64,000 nt of DNA from Denitrificimonas caeni (GCF_905120345.1 NZ_CAJHOA010000001.1:248001-312000), one strand, 5' to 3'; numbered from the stretch's first letter, positions 47,199 through 56,811 are shown. Notes: generated from the sequence alone by a model not told the origin. Made by a program: numbers and translations.

Positions 47199-48356
47199 AT
47201 GCGTTTTTACGACTATCTATTACCGAGCGTTAACTTTTTCGGCCCTAATTCCATTTCGGTCTTAGGTGAGCGCTGTCAATTACTCGGCGGCAAGCATGCT
47301 TTAATTGTCACCGACCCATTTTTAGCCACACTTAAAGATGGTGCTGTTGAGCAGGCAGTTCGCTATTTAAAGGAAGCAGGCATCAAAACCACGATTTTCT
47401 CAGAGGTGCAAGCCAACCCCAAAGATACCGATGTAACGGCGGGGCTGGCTTGTTACCAAGACAATCACTGCGATATGTTGGTCACCGTTGGCGGTGGCTC
47501 ACCCCATGACTGCGGTAAAGCCATCGGCATTATGGCCACCCATCCCGGCAAGATTGGCGACTATGCCGGCATCGATACCTTAACTAACCCGCTGCCGCCG
47601 ATTGTTGCCGTCAACACCACCGCAGGCACGGCCAGTGAAATCACACGCCACTGCGTGATTACGGATACTAAAAGCCATTTAAAGTATGTGATTGTCAGCT
47701 GGCGTAACCTGCCTTTGGTGTCAATTAATGACCCCATATTAATGCTAGGTAAACCGCGTGCATTAACGGCCGCCACAGGTATGGATGCCTTGACCCATGC
47801 CATCGAGGCTTATGTGTCAGTGGATGCCAACCCAGTCACCGATGCTGCAGCGATTCAAGCAATTAAACTTATTGCGAAAAACTTGCGCATTGCTGTAGCC
47901 AACGGTGCTGACCTTAAAGCCCGCGAAAATATGGCTTATGCCTCCTTGCTGGCGGGTATGGCCTTTAACAATGGCAACTTAGGCTATGTGCATGCCATGG
48001 CTCACCAATTGGGCGGACTCTACGATATGGCTCACGGCGTGGCTAATGCCATGCTGCTACCACATGTGTGTCGCTATAACCTGATTGCCAACCCACAAAA
48101 GTTTGCTGATATTGCTGAGTTTATGGGTGAGAACATTCAAGGCATTTCTGTACTGGAAGCCGCCGACAAAGCCATTGATGCGATATTTAGGCTGTCGGCA
48201 GAGCTCTCCATTCCAGCGCACTTAAGTGAAATGGGTGTTAAAGAGGCTGATTTTGAACTGATGGCAGACAATGCATTAAAAGACGGCAACGCCTTTAGTA
48301 ACCCTCGCAAAGGTACTCAAAAGGACATTATTGCGATTTTTAAAGCCGCTTATTAA
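47199..48356 (+). CDS. dhaT: Iron-containing alcohol dehydrogenase, DhaT (1,3-propanediol dehydrogenase)-like
   Basis: 385 residues. The sequence closely follows Klebsiella DhaT as I remember it: MRFYDYLLPSVNFFGPN, VTVGGGSPHDCGKAIGI, VNTTAGTASEITRHCVITD, and the iron ligands in GMDALTHAIEAY, NLGYVHAMAHQLGGLYDMAHG and AHGVANAMLLPHV. It oxidises or reduces C2-C4 alcohols with NAD(H). The terminator at 48382 ends this transcript. Paired with exaC, it could run 1,3-propanediol or another alcohol to the acid. Substrate cannot be fixed from sequence. Confidence 0.9.
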   Translation: MRFYDYLLPSVNFFGPNSISVLGERCQLLGGKHALIVTDPFLATLKDGAVEQAVRYLKEAGIKTTIFSEVQANPKDTDVTAGLACYQDNHCDMLVTVGGGSPHDCGKAIGIMATHPGKIGDYAGIDTLTNPLPPIVAVNTTAGTASEITRHCVITDTKSHLKYVIVSWRNLPLVSINDPILMLGKPRALTAATGMDALTHAIEAYVSVDANPVTDAAAIQAIKLIAKNLRIAVANGADLKARENMAYASLLAGMAFNNGNLGYVHAMAHQLGGLYDMAHGVANAMLLPHVCRYNLIANPQKFADIAEFMGENIQGISVLEAADKAIDAIFRLSAELSIPAHLSEMGVKEADFELMADNALKDGNAFSNPRKGTQKDIIAIFKAAY

Positions 48357-48381
48357 CTCAAACCAAGCCAGGCTTAATATC

Positions 48382-48416
48382 AGCCCTTATCCATTTCAGT
48401 GGATAAGGGCTTTTTT
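48382..48416 (+). terminator. Intrinsic terminator after the dhaT-like gene
   Basis: AGCCCTTATCCA, loop TTTCAG, TGGATAAGGGCT, then T-run. It separates exaC-dhaT from the permease operon. Confidence 0.9.
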
Positions 48417-48469
48417 ATGTTCAAAGCAAGACCAAAGTTATAAAAAAACCATTTGCAAAATCACAAAAT

Positions 48470-48502
48470 ATCTATAATGATAAGGATCGTATCGTTATAG
48501 AT
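48470..48502 (+). promoter_or_regulatory. 33-bp inverted repeat, candidate operator of the permease operon
   Basis: ATCTATAATGAT, nine bases, ATCGTTATAGAT, arms matching at 11 of 12 positions. It lies 25 nt before the GntP gene. A TTATAGAT half-site also occurs before exaC (45563-45570). It may be the site of the IclR regulator encoded at 52689. Confidence 0.55.
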
Positions 48503-48527
48503 AATAAAACAAGAAAGGTAACGCATT

Positions 48528-49916
48528 ATGGTTGGATTATTCGGCATTCTTCTCTCGCTCGGCTTACTGATGTATTTAGCCTATCGAGGCATAACCGTAT
48601 TAATTTTGGCGCCTATTTTGGCGCTCGTCGCGGTCATTTTTAGTGGAGAAGGTGCAGTACTGTTGGGCACCTACACTCAAGTGTTTATGCAAAGCCTAGG
48701 TGGCTATGTGATTAAGTACTTTCCGCTTTTCTTGCTCGGCGCAGTATTTGGCAAGTTAATGGATGACTCTGGTGCAGCACGCAGTATTGCACGTTGGTTG
48801 GTGGCTAAATTAGGCAAGCAGCGCTCCTTGCTGGCCATTGTCTTAGCCTGCGGTATTTTGACCTATGGTGGTGTTTCTTTATTTGTCGTGGGGTTTGCCG
48901 TCTACCCCATTGCTGCGGCCTTATTTCGTGAGGCAAGCCTGCCTAAACGTTTTATTCCCGGCGCCATTGCTTTAGGCGCACTGACTTTTACCATGACCGC
49001 ACTGCCCGGTACGCCTGCGATTCAAAACGCGATTCCAATGCCATTTTTTAGCACTGATGCATTTGCTGCGCCCTTTCTAGGCATTATTGGTGGCTTAATT
49101 ATGTTACTTGGCGGCATGTGGTGGCTCAGCTACCGAGTCAACAATGCCACCGCTGCAGGTGAAGGCTACGGCAACCATCAAGACGAAATTATAGATATTG
49201 ATACTGCAAATGACCCCAGTATCAGCATTGCTTTGTTGCCCATTATTTTGGTGATCAGCACCAACTTTGTATTATCAAAATACTTATTGCCATTATTGGA
49301 TACAACCTATTTAGCTGATACGAAATATGGCGCAACCTCTCTCAATTCAGTGATCGGCACCTGGGCCATTATTTGTGCGCTGGTAATCGCCTGCATGGTT
49401 CTGATCTTGTCTAACTGGAAGCGCTGGAAAGACCTTAAAAACACCATCAATAAAGGTACTTTAGGCTCTTTACTGCCGATTTTTAATACCGCATCTGAAG
49501 TGGGATACGGATCAGTGATTGCTTCTTTGGCTGCTTTTATAGTTGTACGAGATTTTTTAGTGAGTTTATCACCGAACAACCCCCTTATCTCTGAAGCAAT
49601 CGTCGTCAACGTCTTAGCAGGCATTACCGGATCGGCATCGGGTGGTTTAAGTATTGCGCTAAATACCATGGGTGACACCTATTTAAACCTGGGAACACAA
49701 TTCAATATTTCTCCAGAGCTCTTACACCGCATTGCATCAATGGCTTCTGGTGGATTTGATGCACTACCACACAATGGCGCAGTGATTACCCTGCTGGTAA
49801 TTTGCGGCTTAAGTCATCGTGAGTCATACCCCGATATTGGCATGGTTGCGGTGGTTATTCCTTTGGTTGCACTCGCTGTTGTGATTACTTTGGGTACGAT
49901 CTTTGGCTCCTTTTAA
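48528..49916 (+). CDS. GntP-family hydroxyacid permease
   Basis: 462 residues with about 12-14 hydrophobic segments. The N-terminus LSLGLLMYLAYRGITVLILAPILALV, the re-entrant-like FGKLMDDSGAARSIARWLV and GASGSGGLSI-like SASGGLSIALN, and SMASGGFDALPHNGAVITLL are GntP features. GntP carriers import gluconate, glycerate or hydroxybutyrate with H+. The gene order permease - iron ADH - MmsA suggests uptake of a hydroxyacid such as 3-hydroxypropionate or 4-hydroxybutyrate. First gene of the second island operon. Confidence 0.88.
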   Translation: MVGLFGILLSLGLLMYLAYRGITVLILAPILALVAVIFSGEGAVLLGTYTQVFMQSLGGYVIKYFPLFLLGAVFGKLMDDSGAARSIARWLVAKLGKQRSLLAIVLACGILTYGGVSLFVVGFAVYPIAAALFREASLPKRFIPGAIALGALTFTMTALPGTPAIQNAIPMPFFSTDAFAAPFLGIIGGLIMLLGGMWWLSYRVNNATAAGEGYGNHQDEIIDIDTANDPSISIALLPIILVISTNFVLSKYLLPLLDTTYLADTKYGATSLNSVIGTWAIICALVIACMVLILSNWKRWKDLKNTINKGTLGSLLPIFNTASEVGYGSVIASLAAFIVVRDFLVSLSPNNPLISEAIVVNVLAGITGSASGGLSIALNTMGDTYLNLGTQFNISPELLHRIASMASGGFDALPHNGAVITLLVICGLSHRESYPDIGMVAVVIPLVALAVVITLGTIFGSF

Positions 49917-49955
49917 CCCATAAAAACAATACTTTAATTCATCAAGGAAACACCT

Positions 49956-51116
49956 ATGTCCATAACAGTTATTTTACCTCGAATCATGGAAATTGGCGCT
50001 GGAGCCATCAGCAAACTACCCAGCATCGTGCAGTCCTTAGGTGGCAGTAAACCGCTGATCATTACTGACAAAATGATGGTGCAACTGGGCTATATCCAGC
50101 AATTACAAGACTTGTTATCTGCCGCAGGGCTTAATGCCGATGTGTTTGACGGCACTGAGCCTGAACCCACCGCCGCATCCATTGAAGCGGGCCTGCAGTG
50201 TGTGCTGGACAACAATTACGATGTGATTATTGCTTTGGGCGGCGGCAGTCCCATTGATAGCGCTAAAGCCATCGCCATCTTAGGCAAGCATGGCGGCAAT
50301 ATTCGGGATTATAAATTTCCGCGGCAAGTCAATGAGGTCGGCATTCCAATTGTTGCGATTCCGACCACCGCTGGCACGGGTACCGAAGTCACGCGATTTA
50401 CCATCATTACCGATGAAAAAAACGATGAGAAAATGCTCTGCGTCGGTATTGGTTTTATGCCACTGGCGGCGATTGTCGATGTCAATTTAACCTTAAGCTT
50501 ACCGCCACGTATCACCGCTGATACCGGCATTGACGCCTTAACCCACGCCATTGAAGCCTACGTTAGCCAAAAAGCCAGTCCATTCAGTGACAGTCAGGCT
50601 TTATCGGCAATGCGTTTAATTGGCCCGCACCTCAAACGTGCCTATGTCGACGGCAGTGATGTTGAAGCACGAGAAGCCATGATGTTGGGTTCAACTTTAG
50701 CTGGTATTGCTTTTTCCAGTGCCTCGGTGGCTTTAGTGCATGGCATGAGCCGCCCGATTGGTGCTTTTTTTCATGTGCCGCACGGTTTATCCAATGCCAT
50801 GTTGCTGCCCAGTGTCACCGCATTTTCAATTCCAGCGGCACCTGAACGCTACGCCGATTGCGCGCGAGCGATTGGCGTAGCCAGTGCCGCAGATAGCACA
50901 GAACAGGCCAATCAAAAATTACTGACCGCGCTCGAAACCTTTAATCGCGAATTGCAGGTGCCGAGCTTGGCCGCGTTTGGAGCCGACCGAGCACGCTTTG
51001 ACAGCTTGGTAGAAACCATGGCTGAGCAGGCCTTAGCCTCAGGCTCACCCAGTAATAACCCACGCGTCCCCAGCATTGCGCAAATGGTCAGCATCTACCA
51101 ACAACTGTGGGCCTAA
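49956..51116 (+). CDS. Iron-containing alcohol dehydrogenase (hydroxyacid-type candidate)
   Basis: 386 residues. NAD motif GGGSPIDSAKAIAI, IPTTAGTGTEVTRFTIITD, and metal-ligand His residues in DALTHAIEAYV, VHGMSRPIGAFFHVPHG. It differs clearly from the dhaT-like gene 1.6 kb upstream, so the two are not a recent duplicate. Between a GntP permease and an MmsA it most simply oxidises an imported hydroxyacid to a semialdehyde. A 40-nt gap to the permease and 32 nt to mmsA support one operon. Confidence 0.85.
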   Translation: MSITVILPRIMEIGAGAISKLPSIVQSLGGSKPLIITDKMMVQLGYIQQLQDLLSAAGLNADVFDGTEPEPTAASIEAGLQCVLDNNYDVIIALGGGSPIDSAKAIAILGKHGGNIRDYKFPRQVNEVGIPIVAIPTTAGTGTEVTRFTIITDEKNDEKMLCVGIGFMPLAAIVDVNLTLSLPPRITADTGIDALTHAIEAYVSQKASPFSDSQALSAMRLIGPHLKRAYVDGSDVEAREAMMLGSTLAGIAFSSASVALVHGMSRPIGAFFHVPHGLSNAMLLPSVTAFSIPAAPERYADCARAIGVASAADSTEQANQKLLTALETFNRELQVPSLAAFGADRARFDSLVETMAEQALASGSPSNNPRVPSIAQMVSIYQQLWA

Positions 51117-51148
51117 ACACTTAATTATCTATATCAGAGGATAACAGC

Positions 51149-52645
51149 ATGAACTTAATTGGACACTTCATTAACGGACAAAACGTGAGCGATCATGTAC
51201 GCACTCAAGCGGTATTTAACCCTGCGACAGGCCAAGCCACAAAAGAGGTCGCCTTGGCGGGCAAGCAAACGGTTGAGCAAGCCATCGCCGCAGCCCAGCA
51301 CGCCTTTCCAGAATGGCGCAATACCCCGGTGATCAAACGTGCGCGAGTGATGTTTCGCTTTAAAGAATTACTGGAAAAAAATGCTGATGAAATCTGCCGT
51401 TTGATCGGTGAAGAACACGGTAAAATTCTGCACGACGCAGCGGGCGAACTGCAGCGCGGTATCGAAAATGTCGAGTACGCCTGTGGTGCACCGGAGTTTC
51501 TCAAAGGTGAATTCAGCAAAAACGCAGGCCCGAATATTGATTCCTGGAGCGAGTTTCAACCTTTAGGTGTGGTTGCGGGGATTACCCCCTTTAACTTCCC
51601 GGCCATGGTACCCCTGTGGATGTACCCTATGGCCATTGTCTGCGGTAACTGCTTTATTTTGAAACCCTCTGAGCGCGACCCAAGCTCAACCTTATTTATT
51701 GCGCAACTGCTCAAAGAAGCCGGCCTGCCTGATGGCGTGATGAATGTGGTCAATGGCGATAAAGAAGCGGTTGATACCTTACTGCACGACCCGCGCATTC
51801 AAGCGGTGAGTTTTGTCGGTTCAACCCCTATTGCTGAGTACATTTACTCCACCGCTGCAGCAAATGGCAAGCGCTGCCAAGCACTCGGTGGTGCGAAAAA
51901 TCACGCCATTGTGATGCCAGACGCCGACCTGGATAATGTGGTGAACTCCTTACTCGGCGCAGCCTTTGGCTCATCGGGCGAGCGCTGCATGGCACTGTCC
52001 GTGGCTGTTGCCGTGGGTGATGAGGTTGCTGAGCAATTGATTGAACGCATGCAAGTGGCCATGCAAGGCTTGAAAGTTGGCGTTTACTCAGAAATGAGCA
52101 ATGATTTTGGCCCGGTGATCACCCAGCAACATAAAGAAAAAGTCGTTGGTTATATTGATAGTGCTGAGCAACAAGGGGCAAAAATCGTGGTCGATGGCCG
52201 CCATTTACAACCCGCGGGCTACGAGCAAGGCTTTTTTGTGGGCGCAACCTTAATTGACCAAGTCACAGCCGAGATGACCAGCTATCAAGAAGAAATTTTT
52301 GGTCCAGTCTTGCAGGTCATGCGCGTGCAAAGCATGGAGCAAGCCATGCAACTGATCAATGACCATGAGTATGGAAACGGCACCTGCATTTACACCCGTG
52401 ACGGTGAAGCTGCGCGTTACTTTACTGATCATATTATGGTCGGTATGGTCGGCATTAACGTGCCCTTACCCGTGCCTGTGGCGTACCATAGTTTTGGTGG
52501 CTGGAAGCGCTCGCTGTTTGGCGATTTATATGCCTATGGTCCAGACGGCGTGCGTTTTTACACCCGCCGTAAAACCATTACCCAACGCTGGCCTAGCGCC
52601 AATGTGCGTGAAGGCGCGCAATTCTCAATGCCGACACTGAACTAA
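51149..52645 (+). CDS. mmsA: CoA-acylating methylmalonate-semialdehyde dehydrogenase
   Basis: 498 residues, the normal MmsA length. It oxidatively decarboxylates malonate or methylmalonate semialdehyde to acetyl- or propionyl-CoA with NAD. Catalytic Cys is in FGSSGERCMALSVAV, the FVGSTPIAEYIY loop binds NAD, and the VGINVPLPVPVAYHSFGGWK end is diagnostic of MmsA among aldehyde dehydrogenases. There is no mmsB or valine-degradation gene here, so a malonate-semialdehyde role (3-hydroxypropionate route) is attractive. A terminator follows. Confidence 0.95.
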   Translation: MNLIGHFINGQNVSDHVRTQAVFNPATGQATKEVALAGKQTVEQAIAAAQHAFPEWRNTPVIKRARVMFRFKELLEKNADEICRLIGEEHGKILHDAAGELQRGIENVEYACGAPEFLKGEFSKNAGPNIDSWSEFQPLGVVAGITPFNFPAMVPLWMYPMAIVCGNCFILKPSERDPSSTLFIAQLLKEAGLPDGVMNVVNGDKEAVDTLLHDPRIQAVSFVGSTPIAEYIYSTAAANGKRCQALGGAKNHAIVMPDADLDNVVNSLLGAAFGSSGERCMALSVAVAVGDEVAEQLIERMQVAMQGLKVGVYSEMSNDFGPVITQQHKEKVVGYIDSAEQQGAKIVVDGRHLQPAGYEQGFFVGATLIDQVTAEMTSYQEEIFGPVLQVMRVQSMEQAMQLINDHEYGNGTCIYTRDGEAARYFTDHIMVGMVGINVPLPVPVAYHSFGGWKRSLFGDLYAYGPDGVRFYTRRKTITQRWPSANVREGAQFSMPTLN

Positions 52646-52660
52646 GTTAAGCCTGATAGA

Positions 52661-52690
52661 AAAACGGCCCACTGCAATGGGCCGTTTTTT
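52661..52690. terminator. Bidirectional terminator between mmsA and iclR
   Basis: AAAACGGCCCA, loop CTGCAA, TGGGCCGTTTTTT. It lies just after mmsA and overlaps the stop of the convergent iclR gene. Confidence 0.9.
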
Positions 52691-53477
52691 ATTGTGGGTC
52701 TAAAACCGTGGCCTCTTTTAACAAGAGACTCAACTCTTGTGCCGCCGCCTGCAGTTGTGGCACAAAAGTGAGCAGATCAGCTAATGTTTTGCGCACTGTC
52801 GGTGCATGGGTAAATAAGCTGGCGAAATACTGTCCGTCCGGGCTTAAAATTGGTACAGAACAGGCAACCATCCCCGCAATAAACTCTTCGTTATCCACCC
52901 CTACACCGGTTGTTGCGATTTGCTCTAAGCTGGCTTCCAACTCTGCCTTATCCACCAAGGTATTATTAGTCAGCGCTTGTAACGGCATATTGTTAAGCAA
53001 ACGCTTACGCTGCGCTTGAGGCAGCGAACTTAAATACAATTTACCGCCGGAAGTGCACCACACAGGAACGTTGCCACCAATGGGCAAGTAAATCTGTAAG
53101 GGCCAGTTACTTTGCACACGATCGGTGTACATCATTTCTAAATCATTCGGGATAGCAATGCCACAGGTCTCACCCACCTCTGCCGCTAGGCGTTGCAAAA
53201 CAGATAAGCGCAAACTTTTGAGTGAGTGACTGCTTAATACGCCCACAGCCGTTTTCACCAATCGAGCACTCGGAACAATCAAACCGCGCCAGTCCGTCTG
53301 CACAAAGCCATCCGCTTCCAACTGCTGCAGCAAGCGATGGATGCTAGGTTTTGGAATATCTAAGCTAAACGCCAAGTCTGCAGGTGATAGTGGACGCTCA
53401 CTGATGGACACCAATTCAATAATCTCTAGCACACGATTGATTGAAGAACCTTTGCTACGTTTAGCTGAATCGCTCAT
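52689..53477 (-). CDS. IclR-family transcriptional regulator
   Basis: 262 residues. The N-terminal winged helix-turn-helix (SSINRVLEIIELVSISERPLSPADLAFSLDIPKPSIHRLLQQLEADGFV) is followed by the IclR effector domain with SLPQAQRKRLL and GVGVDNEEFIAGMVACSVPI. IclR proteins usually control adjacent catabolic operons, here the exaC-dhaT and permease-ADH-mmsA genes; the effector could be the imported hydroxyacid. A small palindrome GATTGGTCAATC (53538-53549) upstream may be an autoregulatory site. Confidence 0.9.
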   Translation of the reverse strand: MSDSAKRSKGSSINRVLEIIELVSISERPLSPADLAFSLDIPKPSIHRLLQQLEADGFVQTDWRGLIVPSARLVKTAVGVLSSHSLKSLRLSVLQRLAAEVGETCGIAIPNDLEMMYTDRVQSNWPLQIYLPIGGNVPVWCTSGGKLYLSSLPQAQRKRLLNNMPLQALTNNTLVDKAELEASLEQIATTGVGVDNEEFIAGMVACSVPILSPDGQYFASLFTHAPTVRKTLADLLTFVPQLQAAAQELSLLLKEATVLDPQ

Positions 53478-53743
53478 GAGGGCTTAAAATCCATCTAATA
53501 AATATAAAATAGAGTGTGAGGGCGTTGCCAAAAGAATGATTGGTCAATCGAATAACATCATCATTCAGCGCAAATGAGGGTGTCACAATACCAAGCTGAG
53601 CAGTATTTAGCTTGCACAAACAAAGATTTTCCCACCTCATCGCTTTAAAACGATGACAATTGCCATGGGAGTGAGGTATTCGCGCGCCTCAAGCTGCGTC
53701 TGACTCTCACCATCCGTCCCTAGGCACAGCAAGCGGGCTAATG

Positions 53744-55195
53744 CTAAAACTCGCGCCGGTCGCGTAAGTCTTTAAAAGCCATGGCTAAGGCTAACAAAAT
53801 AATCAGGGTGATCGTTAATAAACCCAAGCTCACGGCAATATGCCACGAGCTATAGGGGCGCACGCTAAACACAATGGCCGTAATCACCGCAATCCCCACC
53901 GAAGTGCCAATGCGCTGCCCGGTTTGCATAATGGCGCCAGAACTACCAGCGTAAGCCAACGGCACTTCAGCCAGAGTCAATGTTTGGTTAGGACTGATCA
54001 CCGAGCCTTGGCCTAGGCCAAAACAAGCCAAGGACAACAGCAGCCACCAAATACTTACGCCCAGATACTCATGTAACAGCACCACGGCAACACTGGAAAG
54101 CACCCCTAAAACAGCCAAAATCAAGCCGCCAATCACAATTTTGCGACCATAGTGATTGACGCGTTGGCCCGCCCAGTTCGCCGAATAGGCAGAGAGCAGC
54201 GCCGAAGGTACGCCAACCAGACCCGCTTCAAATGCGGAGAAACCAAGGCCTTGCTGTACATATAAAGGAATCAGCACCCAAACACTGGTCATGCCCAGAA
54301 AGTACAAAGTCATAATAATGCTGCCGTTGCGGTAGCTTGAGGTGGCGAAAATCTTTAAATCCACCATAGGACTATAGCCGCGCTCGGTATACCAACGCTC
54401 CCAACGCGCCCAAAGGTAAAATAAGAGCAAGCCTGCCGGCAATAGCAGCCACATCAGTGCCGACGCATTCGCGCCAACAAAGGGATAAAGGACAGCCAAC
54501 ACCCCTAAGCCCAGTAACAGTGCGCCGATTGGATCGAGGGAGCTTAAGCCCTGCTGCTCCTGTGATTTAGGTTTGTGAATTAAGGGCCGTGGAAACCAGA
54601 GTAACGCCAACACTATGGTTAATAACCCTATCGGCACGTTAATCAGAAACGTCAGGCGCCAACCGAACTCAAGGCCACCCAATTGAATCAGTAGCCCACC
54701 AATAACAGGGCCAATCGCAACGGAAACCCCCACAGTGGTACCAAAAAAACCGAAGGCGCGACCGCGCTCTGAATCGCTAAAATACTGTTGAATCATGCCC
54801 ACGGCTTGCGGGTTCATCAGCCCTGAACCCACCCCCTGCACAAAGCGCGCGCCATTAAGCCACTGTGCATCCGGCGCTAAGCCTGCGGCAATCGATGCAA
54901 GGGTGAAAATGATCACGCCCAGAATAAAAATTCCGCCGCGCCCCATCAGATCACCCGCGCGCCCAGCACTGACCAAGACCACACCAAAGGTCAGCGCATA
55001 ACCGGCGAGCACCCACTGAATAGCCGATTGACTGGCAGCCAGTGACTCTTGGATCGAAGCCAAAGCCACATTCACCACACTGACACTCATCAGCGACATA
55101 AAAATCGCCATCAGCAACACCGCAAGAACCCGCCAGCGCACAGGATCACTGCTGGTATCGCTGGTGATATCTTGCGGCACGGCCAGTTGCGTCAT
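53744..55195 (-). CDS. DHA2-family MFS multidrug exporter (14 TMS)
   Basis: 483 residues from the ATG at 55195, with AGGAT 7 nt upstream. About 14 membrane segments, the LMSVSVVNVALASIQESL motif and AGYALTFGVVLVSAGRAGDLMGRGG with the DHA2 loop, plus GxxxGPxxGG-like SVAIGPVIGGLLI (motif C of drug/H+ antiporters). It exports drugs or toxic metabolites. Divergent from the ABC operon with 584 nt between the starts. Confidence 0.87.
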   Translation of the reverse strand: MTQLAVPQDITSDTSSDPVRWRVLAVLLMAIFMSLMSVSVVNVALASIQESLAASQSAIQWVLAGYALTFGVVLVSAGRAGDLMGRGGIFILGVIIFTLASIAAGLAPDAQWLNGARFVQGVGSGLMNPQAVGMIQQYFSDSERGRAFGFFGTTVGVSVAIGPVIGGLLIQLGGLEFGWRLTFLINVPIGLLTIVLALLWFPRPLIHKPKSQEQQGLSSLDPIGALLLGLGVLAVLYPFVGANASALMWLLLPAGLLLFYLWARWERWYTERGYSPMVDLKIFATSSYRNGSIIMTLYFLGMTSVWVLIPLYVQQGLGFSAFEAGLVGVPSALLSAYSANWAGQRVNHYGRKIVIGGLILAVLGVLSSVAVVLLHEYLGVSIWWLLLSLACFGLGQGSVISPNQTLTLAEVPLAYAGSSGAIMQTGQRIGTSVGIAVITAIVFSVRPYSSWHIAVSLGLLTITLIILLALAMAFKDLRDRREF

Positions 55196-55659
55196 ATAAA
55201 ATCCTAAAAACCATGAATAGAAGTCATGTAGATAAACTGAGCCGAGGTCACAGTATCCACACACAGCTGGTTATGGGCTTATAGCGTAAGCGACTCAGGC
55301 AGGCAGGCAGTGTAGCAAGCACAAGCGTTGTATGTTGCATATCAAAGTCGGCACTATGTCTAGGTTGCAGCACAGTGCTCTTTTGCAAACATACTGCGTG
55401 TTTCAGGCAAAAGATCAATACGCCTCAGATTTCGATCTGAAAATTCAAGATAAAGTAACCTCTAAAACGAGCAGCTCAACCACCTATAACTTGCTTTAGT
55501 CCCCTAGGGCAGCACCAAATTATTCGCCATCGTATTAATACAATGATTCATTTATTGTGATACTCAGAAAAACCGTACGTAATTAAAAGAACAGCAGCCA
55601 CGCTCATCCTCACTAAAACAGGCCGAACGGAACTTGATAGTCGATCCGTTGGCGGGTTC

Positions 55660-55673
55660 TTGATAATTATCAT
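55660..55673 (+). promoter_or_regulatory. FNR/Anr/Dnr-like palindrome before the ABC-nnrS operon
   Basis: TTGAT-AATT-ATCAT, nine of ten bases of the TTGAT-N4-ATCAA FNR-family site. A near-identical element, perfect in all ten bases, lies before the TonB receptor gene. The tetranucleotide centre also fits half of a Fur-type site, so the identity is open. Confidence 0.55.
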
Positions 55674-55713
55674 TGCCCTTTCAAGGAGGGATTCTTTAAT
55701 CTAGCGCATGGAC

Positions 55714-55732
55714 GAGAGTGATTATCATTTAA
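55714..55732 (+). promoter_or_regulatory. Fur-box-like element before the ABC-nnrS operon
   Basis: The 19-mer beginning GAGAGTGATTATCATTT matches 13 of 19 positions of the Fur consensus by my count. The same kind of element lies before the TonB receptor gene. Confidence 0.4.
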
Positions 55733-55779
55733 ATCTTACTTGGTGACAATTTGCATGCACAGCAATCTGGAGTATTAGC

Positions 55780-56811
55780 GTGAAACCCATGACTAAAATA
55801 ATGACCTCTATCGGCCTCGGTCTGTTCGCTATCTTTAGCTTGTTAAGTACCGCATATGCAGCTCAAGATTCATTGCCGGTGAAAAAACTGGTCATTGCTG
55901 GGCCACCCGCTGGCGTCTCTAATGGCCTCTTTCATCTTCTGGCCAGCGATGGCTTTGCTGAGATCGCCGAGGAAGTAGAATTTATCCTTTGGAGCAATCC
56001 CGATCAATTACGCGCATTAGCATTGAACGGCAAAGTCGACTTTATTGCGATGCCGACCAACGTTGCCGCTAATTTATATAACCGTGGCGCACCACTGGCG
56101 TTACTCAACGTTTCACAATGGGGCGTGCTGTGGATGATTTCGCGCGATCCTAATATGAAAACACTGGCCGATTTTAAGGGTCAAGAAATCGCCATCCCTT
56201 TTCGTGCCGACATGCCAGATATCGTTTTTACTCACCTTGCCGAAAGACAAGGCTTAATACCGAGCAAAGACTTTCAGCTCAACTACACCGCGACACCGAT
56301 GGATGCGATGCAGTTATTAATTATGCGCCGTGTTGATCACGCCCTACTGGCTGAACCTGCACTATCCATGGCCTTACGCAAAACGAAATCTTTTCCGCTT
56401 TCGGTTATTGCTCCTGAGTTGCACCGCAGCGTGGACTTACAACACGAGTGGGCGCGAGTAATGGGTACTGAGGCGCGTATTCCACAAGCGGGTATCGCAG
56501 TCGTGGGAGACCAACGTAAAAACATCGAGCTGGTTACACGTTTTGAAACAGCTTACGCAAAAGCCACGCAATGGTGCCAAGACAACCAACAGCAGTGTGG
56601 CGAAGAAGTCGCAGCACAAGTACCCATGCTATCAGCAGAAGCTGTTAGCGATGCATTAGCCGCACAAGTCAATCACTACGCGACAGCATTCGATGCGCAA
56701 CAAGAACTGCAAGATTTTCTGCAAATCTTATTAGACAAACAGCCTGCCTCAGTGGGCGGCAAACTCCCTGATATAAACTTTTACGCCAATCCTAATAGCC
56801 AAGCTCAATGA
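55780..56811 (+). CDS. ABC transporter periplasmic substrate-binding protein (NMT1/SsuA-like)
   Basis: 343 residues from the GTG at 55780, with GGAG 9 nt upstream; ATG 55789 is an alternative. Signal peptide ends near residue 28 (STAYAAQ). The domain (LVIAGPPAGVSNGLFHLLASDG..., KVDFIAMPTNVAANLYNRG, ADFKGQEIAIPFRADMPDI) is the NMT1/THI5-like periplasmic fold used for taurine, nitrate, thiamine-precursor or related ligands. It overlaps the permease by four bases. With NnrS and a Dnr-type regulator nearby the ligand may relate to anaerobic respiration or metals, but I cannot name it. Confidence 0.82.
   Translation: MKPMTKIMTSIGLGLFAIFSLLSTAYAAQDSLPVKKLVIAGPPAGVSNGLFHLLASDGFAEIAEEVEFILWSNPDQLRALALNGKVDFIAMPTNVAANLYNRGAPLALLNVSQWGVLWMISRDPNMKTLADFKGQEIAIPFRADMPDIVFTHLAERQGLIPSKDFQLNYTATPMDAMQLLIMRRVDHALLAEPALSMALRKTKSFPLSVIAPELHRSVDLQHEWARVMGTEARIPQAGIAVVGDQRKNIELVTRFETAYAKATQWCQDNQQQCGEEVAAQVPMLSAEAVSDALAAQVNHYATAFDAQQELQDFLQILLDKQPASVGGKLPDINFYANPNSQAQ

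Larger units (their letters stand above)
55265..55779. other. Long intergenic control region between the exporter and the ABC transporter
   Basis: About 515 bases without a gene. It holds two candidate regulatory elements before the ABC operon at 55660-55673 and 55714-55732, given separately. No convincing small ORF or stable RNA was seen. Confidence 0.5.
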
